Shown here piece after piece: positions 9,125 to 18,350 of a stretch of 64,000 bases of DNA; positions within the stretch are counted from its first letter, which is position 1; every line of letters begins with the position of its first letter. A program made the translations under genes and the position numbers. The notes under the pieces were generated by a model. That model was not told the DNA's origin, did no database searches, and saw nothing but the letters and a program-made list of their open reading frames with translations. Where the stretch lies: the NCBI GenBank assembly GCA_040219275.1, contig JAVJSU010000061.1:124001-188000 (forward strand), read 5' to 3'. This DNA is from JAVJSU01 sp040219275. Lineage in GTDB: Bacteria; Chloroflexota; Anaerolineae; Aggregatilineales; Phototrophicaceae.

Positions 9125-11401
9125 TCATTCCAGCAACAAACCGACCACCGTCGAATATAAGCGAGAGAGCGCACGCCGTGCAGGTGTGGGCCAATCACGC
9201 CCCGGCAAAATCGGCGGGAACATACTCGCCCCCGGTTGGTCAAAGGCATTATTCCACCCCTCCCCTGACCACAAAATATCCGCACCGGGCAAGCCTTCTT
9301 CCACCACCAAACCCTGCGGGTCATACCCGTTATTTTCTAGGACGTTGCCATGAACCCAATTATTTTCAGGGATTGGACCAAGATCAAACACGGTATCACG
9401 CCCGTAGACCGTGTACAAGCTCGTCAGCAACACACCAACGGTCTGATTATCACGGATTTCATTGTCGAATACTTCGGTATTATCTGCCGTCATAATCATC
9501 ACGCCTGTGCCGGAGGGAACGAGTCCTACTGTTGCGCCTTCTGCGGCGAAATTTGGATGATTATTGCCGATGATACGATTGTTATACACCCGTGTATTAT
9601 GCCCCACCCGTGACGGATTATTCGGCAGTAAAAACACTAGAATCCCGCCCGTGTTATTGTGCACATAATTATCATACACTTCAGCATCCACGCTGTTTTC
9701 AATCTCGATTCCGGTCACGTTGCCGTAAACTTCGTTGTTCCGCACGACAATCGGACCGCGACTTTGCCCGACATAAATCGCCGCATCCGCGATACCCGTA
9801 ACGATTGTATTTTCGATCAATACATCCGTACATTCCACAGGATACAAGCCGTAAATTGTGTCAACATCGCCCGCGTCTGTGCCTTCAATAATCAGATCAC
9901 GATAGACGATGCGTTCTGCGCCCGTCGTCAACACTGCATTGCCGATGTAACGACGCAAGCCAAATCCCTCTAGCACAAAGTCATCGCCCGTCGTGTTAAA
10001 TCCATCGCTCATTTCGTTCATTCCGTCCAACCACGGGCGTTCATCCCCATCGACAATGCCGCGAATGGTGATGTTCGGCATATCGACGTACACCGTTTCT
10101 TGATAGAGTCCCGCCTCAACGAGAATGGTATCCCCCGGCAAAGCACGATCCACCGCCGATTGAATCGTCTCACCAGCTTGCACGGTAATGGTTTGCGCGT
10201 CACGAATTTCAGGATTAAACGGCTCTGCATTCGACACTTCCACCAGATCACGACTTGGATTGACCTCATGGGTAATGACGGTCAATCCCGACGGCACGGA
10301 CTCAGGGATGGCGATAATTTCAGCCGGTTCGTCCGTGAGTGCATACAAGAAGGCGATCAAATCCTGCGTTTCCTGATCGGTCAGGTCAAATCCACGAATT
10401 TTCTCATCGACCTGCACATCTACGCCACCTGCCTCCAAACCACCGCCATCCTCATAAAATTGGATGACTTCTTCCAGCGTCCCAAGTGAGCCATTGTGCA
10501 TATACGGCGCGGAGAGCACCACGTTACGTAACCCCGGCGTGCGGAAGCCAAATTCCGCATCCGGCGCATTTTGGATTTCAAGCCGTCCACGATCAGGATT
10601 ATCGAGGTCACTATCCGGCACGCCGAGCACATGAAAAGTATTGGCGGTGAATGTTGGATACGTGTGGCATTCAAAACAGCGAGTCTCCGCGCTACGGAAA
10701 ATATCAAATCCGCGCCGTTGTTGTGGGGTGAGCGCGTTAAAGTCACCCGCCGCGAAGCGATCAAACGGGGCGTTGTCGCTAATCAATGTGCGCTGAAACG
10801 ACGCGATAGCCGAGGCGATGTTATCTACCGTCACGCCATCATCAAACGACGCATCAAAGAGCGCCACATAATCAGGGATGGTTTGCAATTCGGCAACCAT
10901 CTCATCCAGATCAGCACCCATTTCTTCAGGGTTCGCCAGCGGAATGAGCAACTGTTCCTCCAACGAACGGGCGCGTCCATCCCAGAAAAGGCTTTCCGAG
11001 AAGGCGACATTCCACAGCGAAGGGGCATTACGTCGTAAATCCTGCTCATGAGCACCAAGCGCAAATTGTCGCCCATCGGCAAAACCCAGATCAGGATGAT
11101 GGCAGGTCGCGCAGGAGACATCGTCATTCACCGAAAGCACCGGATCGTAAAATAGCATCCGTCCAAGCTCTGCCGTCTGAGCGTTAACCTCCGGCAAAAC
11201 AGCCCACGCCGCCTGTAAGCCCGTCACCGCACCATCATCCTGCCGTGCACCGCCACCCTGCTCCGCCAGCGGAATCGGGTCGTCTACTTCCGGTGGCATA
11301 AAGGCGAAAACGGTCAAAATGCTACATAGTAAAAATATAGGCAGAAAAATTATGCCGATCAATAATTTAAGTATTGTCCGTCTTGGCGATTTCGTACCCA
11401 C
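9125..11401 (-). CDS. Di-haem cytochrome c peroxidase/MauG-like protein fused to a right-handed beta-helix domain
   Basis: About 758 residues. An N-terminal membrane segment or signal anchor precedes a full di-haem peroxidase domain. It has CATCH and CFECH haem sites, the usual FYDPVLSVNDDVSCATCH context, and YMHNGSLGTLEEVI near its end. The last roughly 380 residues form a NosD/pectate-lyase-like parallel beta-helix, starting at TITVQAGETIQSAVDRALPG and followed by regular IxIENxxVxGN-type coils. The protein should act outside the membrane. GTG at 11401 is preferred since AGGGGG lies nine bases upstream; an open reading from TTG 11440 is also possible. It is last in a minus-strand run of secreted enzymes. 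Confidence 0.85.
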   Translation of the reverse strand: MGTKSPRRTILKLLIGIIFLPIFLLCSILTVFAFMPPEVDDPIPLAEQGGGARQDDGAVTGLQAAWAVLPEVNAQTAELGRMLFYDPVLSVNDDVSCATCHHPDLGFADGRQFALGAHEQDLRRNAPSLWNVAFSESLFWDGRARSLEEQLLIPLANPEEMGADLDEMVAELQTIPDYVALFDASFDDGVTVDNIASAIASFQRTLISDNAPFDRFAAGDFNALTPQQRRGFDIFRSAETRCFECHTYPTFTANTFHVLGVPDSDLDNPDRGRLEIQNAPDAEFGFRTPGLRNVVLSAPYMHNGSLGTLEEVIQFYEDGGGLEAGGVDVQVDEKIRGFDLTDQETQDLIAFLYALTDEPAEIIAIPESVPSGLTVITHEVNPSRDLVEVSNAEPFNPEIRDAQTITVQAGETIQSAVDRALPGDTILVEAGLYQETVYVDMPNITIRGIVDGDERPWLDGMNEMSDGFNTTGDDFVLEGFGLRRYIGNAVLTTGAERIVYRDLIIEGTDAGDVDTIYGLYPVECTDVLIENTIVTGIADAAIYVGQSRGPIVVRNNEVYGNVTGIEIENSVDAEVYDNYVHNNTGGILVFLLPNNPSRVGHNTRVYNNRIIGNNHPNFAAEGATVGLVPSGTGVMIMTADNTEVFDNEIRDNQTVGVLLTSLYTVYGRDTVFDLGPIPENNWVHGNVLENNGYDPQGLVVEEGLPGADILWSGEGWNNAFDQPGASMFPPILPGRDWPTPARRALSRLYSTVVGLLLE

Positions 11402-11490
11402 AGCCAACCACCCCCTAAAATTTAAATTTTTAATATTCAAAAGTCGAGTTCTAAGCGATCATCATAATGACACTTAGAACTCAACCGCAT

Positions 11491-13551
11491 CTATTTTTGC
11501 ATCCCTAACGCCTCATACAAGAAAGCGTAAATATCCGCCCATTCATCAATCCATTTACTGGTTGGCTTACCCATACCATGCCCTGAGCGGGTATCGAGCC
11601 GGAGCATAATCGGATTATCGCCCACATCAGCGGCTTGGAGCGCGGCAGTAAATTTCTTGGCGTGCATCGGCACCACACGGTCATCCATATCCGCCGTGAC
11701 AACCAGCGTCGCCGGATAAACCACGCCTTCTTTAACGTTATGCACCGGAGAAAATTTAACCATGAATTCAAACTGCTCGGCGCTTTCTTCCGCGTTTCCA
11801 TATTCCGCTGTCCAATAGCGCCCTGCTGTGAATTTATGGAAGCGGAGCATATCCGTCACCGGCACGCCACAAATTACCGCGCCGAACAGATCAGGACGTT
11901 GCAACATACACGCCGCCACCAGCAAACCGCCATTACTGCGCCCGTGAATGCCAATACGTTTGCTGTTGGTATAGCCTTCTGAAATCAACCATTCCGCCGC
12001 AGAGATAAAATCGTCAAACACATTTTGTTTATTTTCCAGCATTCCGGCTTTGTGCCATTCCTCGCCATATTCCGAGCCACCGCGCAAATTGGCAACCGCA
12101 TAGATCCCGCCTGCTTCTACCCATTGCAGGAGGTGTGGCGCAAACCCCGGTGTAAGCGGAATCGAATAGCCACCATAGCCATAAAGCAACGTCGGGTTGT
12201 CGCCATTCAGTTCCAGCCCTTTTTTGTATGTCAGGAACATGGAGACCTGCGTGCCATCTTTAGAGAGATAGAAGACCTGCGTCGTCTCAAAATCGTCCGG
12301 CGCAAAATCTACGCTGGTTTCATACAAAGGCGATAAGGTGTCCGTCGTAAAATCGTAGCGGTAAATGGTTGGTGGGCGCAGATACGATTGGAAATTGATG
12401 AACATTTCCGTATCTTTTTCCTTGCCGTACATGCTAAAGATCGTGCCAATGCCCGGCAACTCAATGTCGCGCACAAACGTCCCGTCTAGCTCGTAAATCT
12501 TGACCTGATGATGCGCGTTGTGCATGTAAAGGATCACGATTTGCCCGTTCACAACATAGGTGTTCGCAATGACATCGTCACTTTCCGGCGCGATGGTTTT
12601 CCAGTTTTCGCGTTCAGGCGCGTTCAGGTCAACGGCGACAACACGCCCTTTAGGTGCATCAGAATCGGTCTGTAAATAAAGCGTGGAGCCACGGGTTGTC
12701 AGCGGTGAATACTGTGCATCGGGGTCGTCAATCAGCCGGATAAAATCGCCGTCACTATCCAACCGACGATAATAGACACGATTTCGTTGTACCGCCGCGT
12801 GTCCCACATAGAGCACAAGATATTGCTCATCATCGGTAATGAACGGATAAAAGCTCAATTCAGGTTTATCAGGACGTTCGTAAATCAGCTTATCATCGCT
12901 CTGTGGTGTGCCGGCTTTGTGAAAATAGAGCTTGTTGTTGAAGGGCGCTTCGCCACTGTATTTATCTTCTTGTTCAGGGAAACGACTGTAATAAAAGCCA
13001 GAGCTATCCGGTAGCCATGCGATTCCAGTAAACTTACACCAATCGAGCACTTCATCAAGGTCTTCTGTGCTTTCCACATCTCGGATACGAATAAGTTGCC
13101 AATCGCTCCCGCCGCTGGAAGTCGAATATGCCAGCAATTTTCCATCTTTGCTGAACGACTGATTCATCAAGGCAACCGTGCCATCGTCGCTGAGTGTGTT
13201 CGGGTCAAGCAGAACTTCGCGCTCGCCGTCAAAGCCCTTCTGCTTATACAACACGGGCTGATTCTGCAACCCATCGTTGATGTCAACAAACACCCAGCCT
13301 TCACGTTTGGTCGGCAAGCCATATTTGGCATAATTCCACAATGCGGTTAGGCGCTCATGGATAAACGGGCGTGCTGGCAATTCCGCCAGATAATCAAAAG
13401 TGAGCGCGTTCTGTGCATCGCCCCATGCAATCGTCTGCGGTGAGTCGTGTTCCTCTAGCCAGCGATAAGGGTCAGGGACGAGCGTGCCGTGATAATCATC
13501 GACAACATCGCCTTTTTTCGTTTCTGGATAGCTAAATTTGCTTACAGTCAT
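11491..13551 (-). CDS. Prolyl oligopeptidase, family S9A
   Basis: 686 residues, the normal length for cytoplasmic prolyl oligopeptidase. The N-terminal YPETKKGDVVDDYHG and DPYRWLEE motifs lead into a seven-bladed propeller. The C-terminal alpha/beta-hydrolase domain has the nucleophile in GIHGRSNGGLL (Ser539), the acid in DMDDRVVP and the histidine in RSGHGMGKP. It cleaves short peptides after proline. There is no signal peptide although both neighbours are exported. The ATG at 13551 is preceded by AGAGGAAACTA, a good ribosome-binding site. Confidence 0.95.
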   Translation of the reverse strand: MTVSKFSYPETKKGDVVDDYHGTLVPDPYRWLEEHDSPQTIAWGDAQNALTFDYLAELPARPFIHERLTALWNYAKYGLPTKREGWVFVDINDGLQNQPVLYKQKGFDGEREVLLDPNTLSDDGTVALMNQSFSKDGKLLAYSTSSGGSDWQLIRIRDVESTEDLDEVLDWCKFTGIAWLPDSSGFYYSRFPEQEDKYSGEAPFNNKLYFHKAGTPQSDDKLIYERPDKPELSFYPFITDDEQYLVLYVGHAAVQRNRVYYRRLDSDGDFIRLIDDPDAQYSPLTTRGSTLYLQTDSDAPKGRVVAVDLNAPERENWKTIAPESDDVIANTYVVNGQIVILYMHNAHHQVKIYELDGTFVRDIELPGIGTIFSMYGKEKDTEMFINFQSYLRPPTIYRYDFTTDTLSPLYETSVDFAPDDFETTQVFYLSKDGTQVSMFLTYKKGLELNGDNPTLLYGYGGYSIPLTPGFAPHLLQWVEAGGIYAVANLRGGSEYGEEWHKAGMLENKQNVFDDFISAAEWLISEGYTNSKRIGIHGRSNGGLLVAACMLQRPDLFGAVICGVPVTDMLRFHKFTAGRYWTAEYGNAEESAEQFEFMVKFSPVHNVKEGVVYPATLVVTADMDDRVVPMHAKKFTAALQAADVGDNPIMLRLDTRSGHGMGKPTSKWIDEWADIYAFLYEALGMQK

Positions 13552-13579
13552 TAGTTTCCTCTACTCAATATTCAACCGT

Positions 13580-14710
13580 TTATGATTCAATCGGAACAAT
13601 ACGATAAATCGCGCCAGTGTTTTCGCCTACCGTCGTAAAATATAATGATCCGTCAGGGGCAATTTCTATATCAATCTTGCATTGCACCCCACCAAGATCA
13701 ATCTCAACCACATTTTCGACCTGATTACGCGCTTCATTGAGCACAACCCGTCGCAATAATCCGTTGTTCCACGCACAGAAGAACAAATCCCCCTGCCACT
13801 CAGGGACAGCCGGATTGTCGTACACGATGATGCCTGTGGGTGCTTCCGTTGGTGTGAAACTCAAAATAGCGGGCAAGTAACGCCCCAGACTGACTCCTTC
13901 TGCCGTTCCACCACACACATAGCCTTCGCCCGCGCCATAATTAAACCCGCGCAAAATCAGATTAATCTCGTCGTCGCAATGCTGACCGTTTTCCGTCGCG
14001 TAAATACGTCCGGTTTCTGCGTCAATGTCAAAATCAAAGGAATTGCGGAGTCCATAAGCAAAGATGCTGTTATCATCGCCGAAGGGATTGCCTGCCGCAG
14101 GAATCAGACCGTTATCCGTCACTTCAAAACGGTGCATCGCTCCCTGTGGGGTGGTCAAATCCTGCGAATTCGCCGGAAGTTCGTTATCACCAATGGAATA
14201 AAATAAGTAACCATCCGCATCAAAATGCAAATTACCGCCATGATGAATCAGCGCGTTATTTTCCAGCGGCGCGGCAAACATAATTTCAGGATCACTGCCC
14301 ACGCCATCTTGCTCATAGAAGCGCACGATGCGGTTTTCCGGCAGATCACGCGCTGTCGGCTCGGAAATATGCGCCACCCAGATAAATCCGTTTTCAGCGT
14401 AATTGGAGTCAATGGCGATGCCAAGCATTCCGCGTTCCGTGACAGCACTCGTCGGCAAGCTAATGACCGGGTCGGTTTGCAATTCGCCATCGGCGCTAAT
14501 CATGCGGACATTGCCCGTCGTCTTTTCTGTATAAAACAGGCGACCATCCGGCGTAAATGCCAGCGCCACCGGATAATTCGCCATTGTCACGAGTTCAACC
14601 GTGTAGGTCACACCTGTTTCCGCATCAGTAAAAGTTTCGCCATCCTGCGCGGATAGGGTAAATGTCATCAAAAGTAACACATTCAACAGACTTAAATGCA
14701 GTAATCGCAT
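13580..14710 (-). CDS. Secreted PQQ-dependent sugar dehydrogenase-like protein (GSDH family)
   Basis: 376 residues with a cleavable-looking signal peptide (hydrophobic 3-20, then SAQDGET). The rest matches the glucose/sorbosone dehydrogenase six-bladed propeller: PVALAFTPDGRLFYTEKTTG, RGMLGIAID, IHHGGNLHFDADGYLFYSIG and FAYGLRNSFDFDID. Family members oxidise sugars or aldoses using PQQ in the periplasm or outside the cell. No PQQ biosynthesis genes are in the window. The ATG at 14710 follows GAGGATAT. It lies 28 bases upstream of the oligopeptidase gene. Confidence 0.88.
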   Translation of the reverse strand: MRLLHLSLLNVLLLMTFTLSAQDGETFTDAETGVTYTVELVTMANYPVALAFTPDGRLFYTEKTTGNVRMISADGELQTDPVISLPTSAVTERGMLGIAIDSNYAENGFIWVAHISEPTARDLPENRIVRFYEQDGVGSDPEIMFAAPLENNALIHHGGNLHFDADGYLFYSIGDNELPANSQDLTTPQGAMHRFEVTDNGLIPAAGNPFGDDNSIFAYGLRNSFDFDIDAETGRIYATENGQHCDDEINLILRGFNYGAGEGYVCGGTAEGVSLGRYLPAILSFTPTEAPTGIIVYDNPAVPEWQGDLFFCAWNNGLLRRVVLNEARNQVENVVEIDLGGVQCKIDIEIAPDGSLYFTTVGENTGAIYRIVPIES

Positions 14711-14753
14711 ATATCCTCATTCACGATAAATAATTCAAATTGCCGATTATTCT

Positions 14754-15695
14754 TTACGATGCAGGTGAATTTACCACCCAGATTGGACATTCACGAACGT
14801 TTGGCATGTTGACTTCATCAAATGCCGTTTGAAAATCAACGGTTACGACATCGCCCCCATTAGAAATATGAAGTTCGTTATCTTCTCTCCAGAGAGTCTC
14901 ACCATCTGGTAAACGCCGGTAACATCTCAAGCCAACTTCATTACCGTACCGCACGGTTTCAAATGTTGCTATATCCGTCACAAAGAGAATCGAGCTATTG
15001 CTTTGTGACTCCGTATTTGTATCTAAAATCGGTGGAAAACATTGGTACGCAATCTGAGTAGAATCTATCCAAACGGGCGATCCACAATCGCCTTGAAGTT
15101 CAGAAGTGACCGTCACAAATCCCAGTAGGTTATATTGCAAACTATGTAGTGCAACGATATCTATAGGCAAACCAATATCAAGATCATTCATGATAGTCGC
15201 TCGTGGAAGATCAAAAGCTAACCAATATCCATCCGGCGAGATCGAGGCGTTTCCACCACTCCCCACAGATTCAAGCGTAGACGGTGTCTGAAGCAGATCA
15301 ACAAGTAGAATTTCAGCGCCGGAATTTTCAATAATAAGAAATTGATCTTCCCAACGCATCATGTTCCACTCGGAAGGAAATTCGGTTTCAATCAAGGTAC
15401 GATCTATCGTTCCATCAAGATTGACAATGGCGATTTGCCCTCTCCCATCTAACAAGCCAGCAACCGCAACTTGATCGCCAGTTGGAGAAGATGCGGCAAG
15501 GTAAATTTCAGTAAACTGGCTTAGTAATTGAGATGGTTGAACAGACACTTGCCCATCCAGCGCTATTTCCATTATGACAAGCGGATTATTTATATCCCAT
15601 GTCAACCATAGCAAAATCAGATTATTCCGTTGAGCTTGCACATTAATTAGCACAAACATTAAAGCGAACACAATCAGTAAGTTCTTACGCATCAT
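14754..15695 (-). CDS. Secreted protein with TolB/WD40-like propeller features, unknown function
   Basis: 313 residues. It has a signal peptide (MMRKNLLIVFALMFVLINVQA) and then repeats of the form SPTGDQVAVAGLLDGRGQIA and ISPDGYWLAFDLPRA, which resemble beta-propeller blades of the TolB or PD40 type. Its start codon overlaps the stop of the NorB-like gene by four bases, so it is translated with the cytochrome cluster and is probably exported next to it. No catalytic residues are recognisable. It might be a binding or assembly factor; that is a guess from context. Confidence 0.65.
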   Translation of the reverse strand: MMRKNLLIVFALMFVLINVQAQRNNLILLWLTWDINNPLVIMEIALDGQVSVQPSQLLSQFTEIYLAASSPTGDQVAVAGLLDGRGQIAIVNLDGTIDRTLIETEFPSEWNMMRWEDQFLIIENSGAEILLVDLLQTPSTLESVGSGGNASISPDGYWLAFDLPRATIMNDLDIGLPIDIVALHSLQYNLLGFVTVTSELQGDCGSPVWIDSTQIAYQCFPPILDTNTESQSNSSILFVTDIATFETVRYGNEVGLRCYRRLPDGETLWREDNELHISNGGDVVTVDFQTAFDEVNMPNVRECPIWVVNSPAS

Positions 15696-16978
15696 TCACC
15701 TATGTTTACGGGTCGGCGCGCCCAGAATCCGAGCGCATAAAATATCAGCCCAAAGCTCACAATCATGAGTCCTAAAACCCAGAATACATAAAGCGGGATC
15801 ATGTAGGTTTGTGTTTCAAGATACCCGACAGTGAGGATACGTTCCAGATAGACCTGTACAATCCCCGCACCAAACAGCGCCACGCCACCACCGATAATGC
15901 CGAATGCGACCATCCAGAACGGCATCAATCCGGTGATCCGGCGCGACTCCTCACGAAAATCGCTGACGGATTGATTAATCATGCCGAGGATGACAGCGAT
16001 TACGCCAAACGTAATTAGCGATAGACGTAAATCTGTGAGGCGTGTGCCTTGCACCCATTGATTCACGTCCGCGATTGACATGAGCGCACCCATGACCGCC
16101 ATACCAAGCACCCATAGAATCACGGTTAACGCGACCCAATGTGCGGCGAGAGTATTGCTCGAATTGCGATCAGATAAGGCACGATAACTATGCGCGGCGA
16201 AGATCAAATACACGATGGGCGTAAAAATCGCGCTGATATTGCCGATAGTCCGCACCAGTGCATCATCCGACAGAATATGAAGCGAGCCTAACGTCACGAG
16301 AACACCCGCCAATGCCAGCATTCCAGCTAGGTTGTACAAGCCACTTTCCGCCCATGCTTCGCGCACATTACTAAAGCGGCGCATCAGCCAGAAAATAAGC
16401 GCCAATGCGGATAAGATATAGCCCACATTGAAGCGCAGACCGAGCGCAACCGTCGCCAATCGCGCATCACGCACAAAATCACCGGACGAAAACAGCCCAA
16501 GTGCAAATGCCAGAATCGTAATGGTCATGCCTGCTGTCCACACAATCGGAACGGATGTCCACGTGGTCACATCACGCCCGATGAGCACGACAAAGCCAAT
16601 CAGAAAGGCGAGCATCACCACCAATGCCCATACAGGCAATTCAAACATGAACCGTCCCGCCAGCAAATCCAGCACACCTAACAGTACACTTACGATCAAT
16701 AACGCCGTCCACCCGTAAAACACATAGGTTAACGGCATGTTTTCAGTGGCATCATTGCCGGAATTCAAGGTGACCATACCGCTTGCAATCAAACCAGTCA
16801 GAATCACAAGATTAAGCAAAACATTCGCCAATCCATTGACCTGTTGATACGGCAGAGACAACGCTAGCGGGTCATCGCCCAAAAATTTCACCGCGCCGAG
16901 CAAATACACCGCCAAATACAATAAGAGGAGCAAAATCGTCTGCGCGAATAGACTATATGTGATCTGTCGTTTCGTCAT
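15692..16978 (-). CDS. NorB-like (haem-copper oxidase family) membrane protein lacking metal ligands
   Basis: 428 residues, about twelve membrane helices. The second half can be aligned by eye with nitric oxide reductase NorB: GSLHILSD sits where NorB has GTGHHYYW, and VQGTRLTDLRLSLITFGV sits where NorB has the THGT...AHGHLAFYG segment. The protein has only three histidines (H234, H263, H280). Positions expected to bind haem b, haem b3 and FeB are replaced, and only H234 coincides with one FeB ligand. It therefore probably cannot reduce NO or oxygen. It overlaps the NorC-like gene by four bases, so it may be a non-catalytic membrane partner for that cytochrome. Confidence 0.75.
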   Translation of the reverse strand: MTKRQITYSLFAQTILLLLLYLAVYLLGAVKFLGDDPLALSLPYQQVNGLANVLLNLVILTGLIASGMVTLNSGNDATENMPLTYVFYGWTALLIVSVLLGVLDLLAGRFMFELPVWALVVMLAFLIGFVVLIGRDVTTWTSVPIVWTAGMTITILAFALGLFSSGDFVRDARLATVALGLRFNVGYILSALALIFWLMRRFSNVREAWAESGLYNLAGMLALAGVLVTLGSLHILSDDALVRTIGNISAIFTPIVYLIFAAHSYRALSDRNSSNTLAAHWVALTVILWVLGMAVMGALMSIADVNQWVQGTRLTDLRLSLITFGVIAVILGMINQSVSDFREESRRITGLMPFWMVAFGIIGGGVALFGAGIVQVYLERILTVGYLETQTYMIPLYVFWVLGLMIVSFGLIFYALGFWARRPVNIGE

Positions 16979-17757
16979 TCTGATTCACCCTCCCCTTGCG
17001 CTAATGCGTCTTCAAGTGTCATCAAGAAAGCGATCAAATCATTGATGTTATCGCTCGTGAGCACTTCGGCGAAATTTTTCTGCATCACATCCACAAAACC
17101 ATCCACCAGATAGTCACCCGGATTGAGAATCGACTCACGGATGTAGTCCTGCGGCGAAACACCCGCAATACGGGTCCCTGCGCTGTCAGCTATGCCATAT
17201 AGGGAAGGACCGACCAGCGTAATATCCGGCTCAAGCGAGTGACAGGTGGAGCAAATCGCCGGAGCGCGGGAAAATAACGCCCGTCCACGCGTAACGGCGG
17301 GGTCGGCATCAACTATAGTGGCTTGATTAGCGACGGTGACCGCCTCGCCCAATCCACCCATGCCACTCACGGCAATCGAACGAGGCGACCAATCGCTCAC
17401 TTCATCGTTACCATCTATCCATGCCATAAACGCTAGCAAATTGTCCGTTTCCGATTGTGTTAAGCCAAAACGGGGCATTACCCGCGCATCGGGATGGAAA
17501 GCTCCCGGATTGATAAAGAATTCGCTCAAATAACCCGACCCGCGCTGACTATATATGTGCGTGATGTCCGGTGCATAAGCCCCACCCTGACCGTACAGCG
17601 TGTGACAGCCAATGCAACCATTCTCCTGCCAGACCGCATAACCATCGCCTACAGCATCAGGAACGTCTTGTGGTGCGAATACACGCCCCAGCATCAGCAC
17701 GATCAATACACCACTTATCAACAAACTTCCTGCAAAAAACGAGCGTGTTCCTTGCAT
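16975..17757 (-). CDS. Membrane-anchored dihaem cytochrome c, NorC-like N-terminal half
   Basis: 260 residues. An N-terminal membrane anchor (about 8-28) precedes a first haem site CIGCH in the NorC-like context GCHTLYGQGGAYAPDITHIY, with a later MPRF providing the likely Met ligand. A second cytochrome c domain has CSTCH, GPSLYGIAD and a C-terminal LTSDNINDLIAFL helix. It should transfer electrons on the outer membrane face. The ATG at 17757 overlaps the stop of the small membrane gene (TGATG); a GTG at 17760 is the alternative. Coupled genes on both sides support one complex. Confidence 0.88.
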   Translation of the reverse strand: MQGTRSFFAGSLLISGVLIVLMLGRVFAPQDVPDAVGDGYAVWQENGCIGCHTLYGQGGAYAPDITHIYSQRGSGYLSEFFINPGAFHPDARVMPRFGLTQSETDNLLAFMAWIDGNDEVSDWSPRSIAVSGMGGLGEAVTVANQATIVDADPAVTRGRALFSRAPAICSTCHSLEPDITLVGPSLYGIADSAGTRIAGVSPQDYIRESILNPGDYLVDGFVDVMQKNFAEVLTSDNINDLIAFLMTLEDALAQGEGESE

Positions 17758-17891
17758 CACACCACCACTCCACCATTGAGTATGTCAATCATGATGCTGA
17801 AGGCATAAAACAGGCTCAATATCAGCAGAATCAGGGTTAAACCAAAACTCACACGCCATAATCGGTTGGAAAGTGGGCGTTTTGTGTCCAT
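17757..17891 (-). CDS. Small single-pass membrane protein (44 aa) heading the cytochrome operon
   Basis: A reading frame of 45 codons: a basic N-terminus MDTKRPLSNRLWR, one hydrophobic helix of about 24 residues (starting VSFGLTLILLILSLFYAF), and a short tail ending NGGVVV. AGAGAG lies upstream of the ATG at suitable spacing, and the stop overlaps the start of the NorC-like gene (TGATG), which argues for real translation. A good promoter sits about 80 bases upstream. By analogy with small oxidase subunits it may be an accessory subunit of the cytochrome complex, but no family is recognised. Confidence 0.65.
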   Translation of the reverse strand: MDTKRPLSNRLWRVSFGLTLILLILSLFYAFSIMIDILNGGVVV

Positions 17892-17967
17892 TTAAAAAGC
17901 TCTCTTTCAAAAAATAGGGTGTTGTTGGGTACGAAGCAATAAGTAATCGTCTAGGGTTTCGATGAGA

Positions 17968-17996
17968 ATTATAGACATTCACGCCCACATGAGCAA
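17968..17996 (-). promoter_or_regulatory. Sigma70-type promoter for the cytochrome operon
   Basis: On the minus strand TTGCTC (complement of 17991-17996) and a perfect TATAAT (complement of 17968-17973) are separated by 17 bases. The predicted start lies about 70 bases before the small membrane-protein gene. It is back to back with the promoter of the Trm112-like gene. Confidence 0.65.
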
Positions 17997-18005
17997 CGAA
18001 ACCTG

Positions 18006-18034
18006 TTGACCACATTTCCGGTGACGGCTATACT
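18006..18034 (+). promoter_or_regulatory. Sigma70-type promoter for the Trm112-like gene
   Basis: TTGACC (18006-18011) and TATACT (18029-18034) are separated by exactly 17 bases, close to the consensus. The predicted transcript start is about 30 bases before the ATG at 18070. Confidence 0.7.
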
Positions 18035-18069
18035 CAATCTAAATAGATCGAACTAGAGGGACATTAAAG

Positions 18070-18324
18070 ATGGCAGACCAAGCGACACCCACCATCAGCC
18101 CGGAATTGCTCAATATTTTACGCTGTCCGGTAGCGGTGCATTATGAAGATAAAGGTGATGATCCCGGCAAGCTGGAACTCGTCAAAGATTTCTGGCTCGT
18201 GAGTGCGGATAGTGGATATAAATATCCGATCCGCAACGGTATTCCGGTAATGCTGGTAGATGAAGGCGAAAAATGGAAAGATACCACCATTGACGATCTA
18301 CCCGTGCCACCACCCGCTGAATAA
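18070..18324 (+). CDS. Trm112-family protein (UPF0434-like)
   Basis: 84 residues. It shows the Trm112/YcaR fold signature: ISPELLNILRCPVAVHYE at the start and SGYKYPIRNGIPVML towards the end. Eukaryotic and archaeal Trm112 binds and activates several methyltransferases, including the tRNA enzyme Trm9; bacterial members are poorly characterised. Only one cysteine remains, so the zinc site of eukaryotic Trm112 is absent. The gene is monocistronic, with its own promoter and a strong terminator. A Trm9-like methyltransferase and Elp3 lie 9-12 kb away. Confidence 0.85.
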   Translation: MADQATPTISPELLNILRCPVAVHYEDKGDDPGKLELVKDFWLVSADSGYKYPIRNGIPVMLVDEGEKWKDTTIDDLPVPPPAE

Positions 18325-18350
18325 CGCCTATATGCTTATTTTCGCGCAGA

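Noticed and set aside
8527..9324. Minus-strand frame of 265 codons overlapping the WD40 gene
   Set aside because: It is antisense to strongly conserved WD40 repeats and has no recognisable protein character or ribosome-binding site.
17785..18015. A 76-codon minus-strand frame upstream of the cytochrome operon
   Set aside because: It lacks a ribosome-binding site, overlaps the predicted promoter and is in a different frame from the better-supported 44-residue membrane protein.
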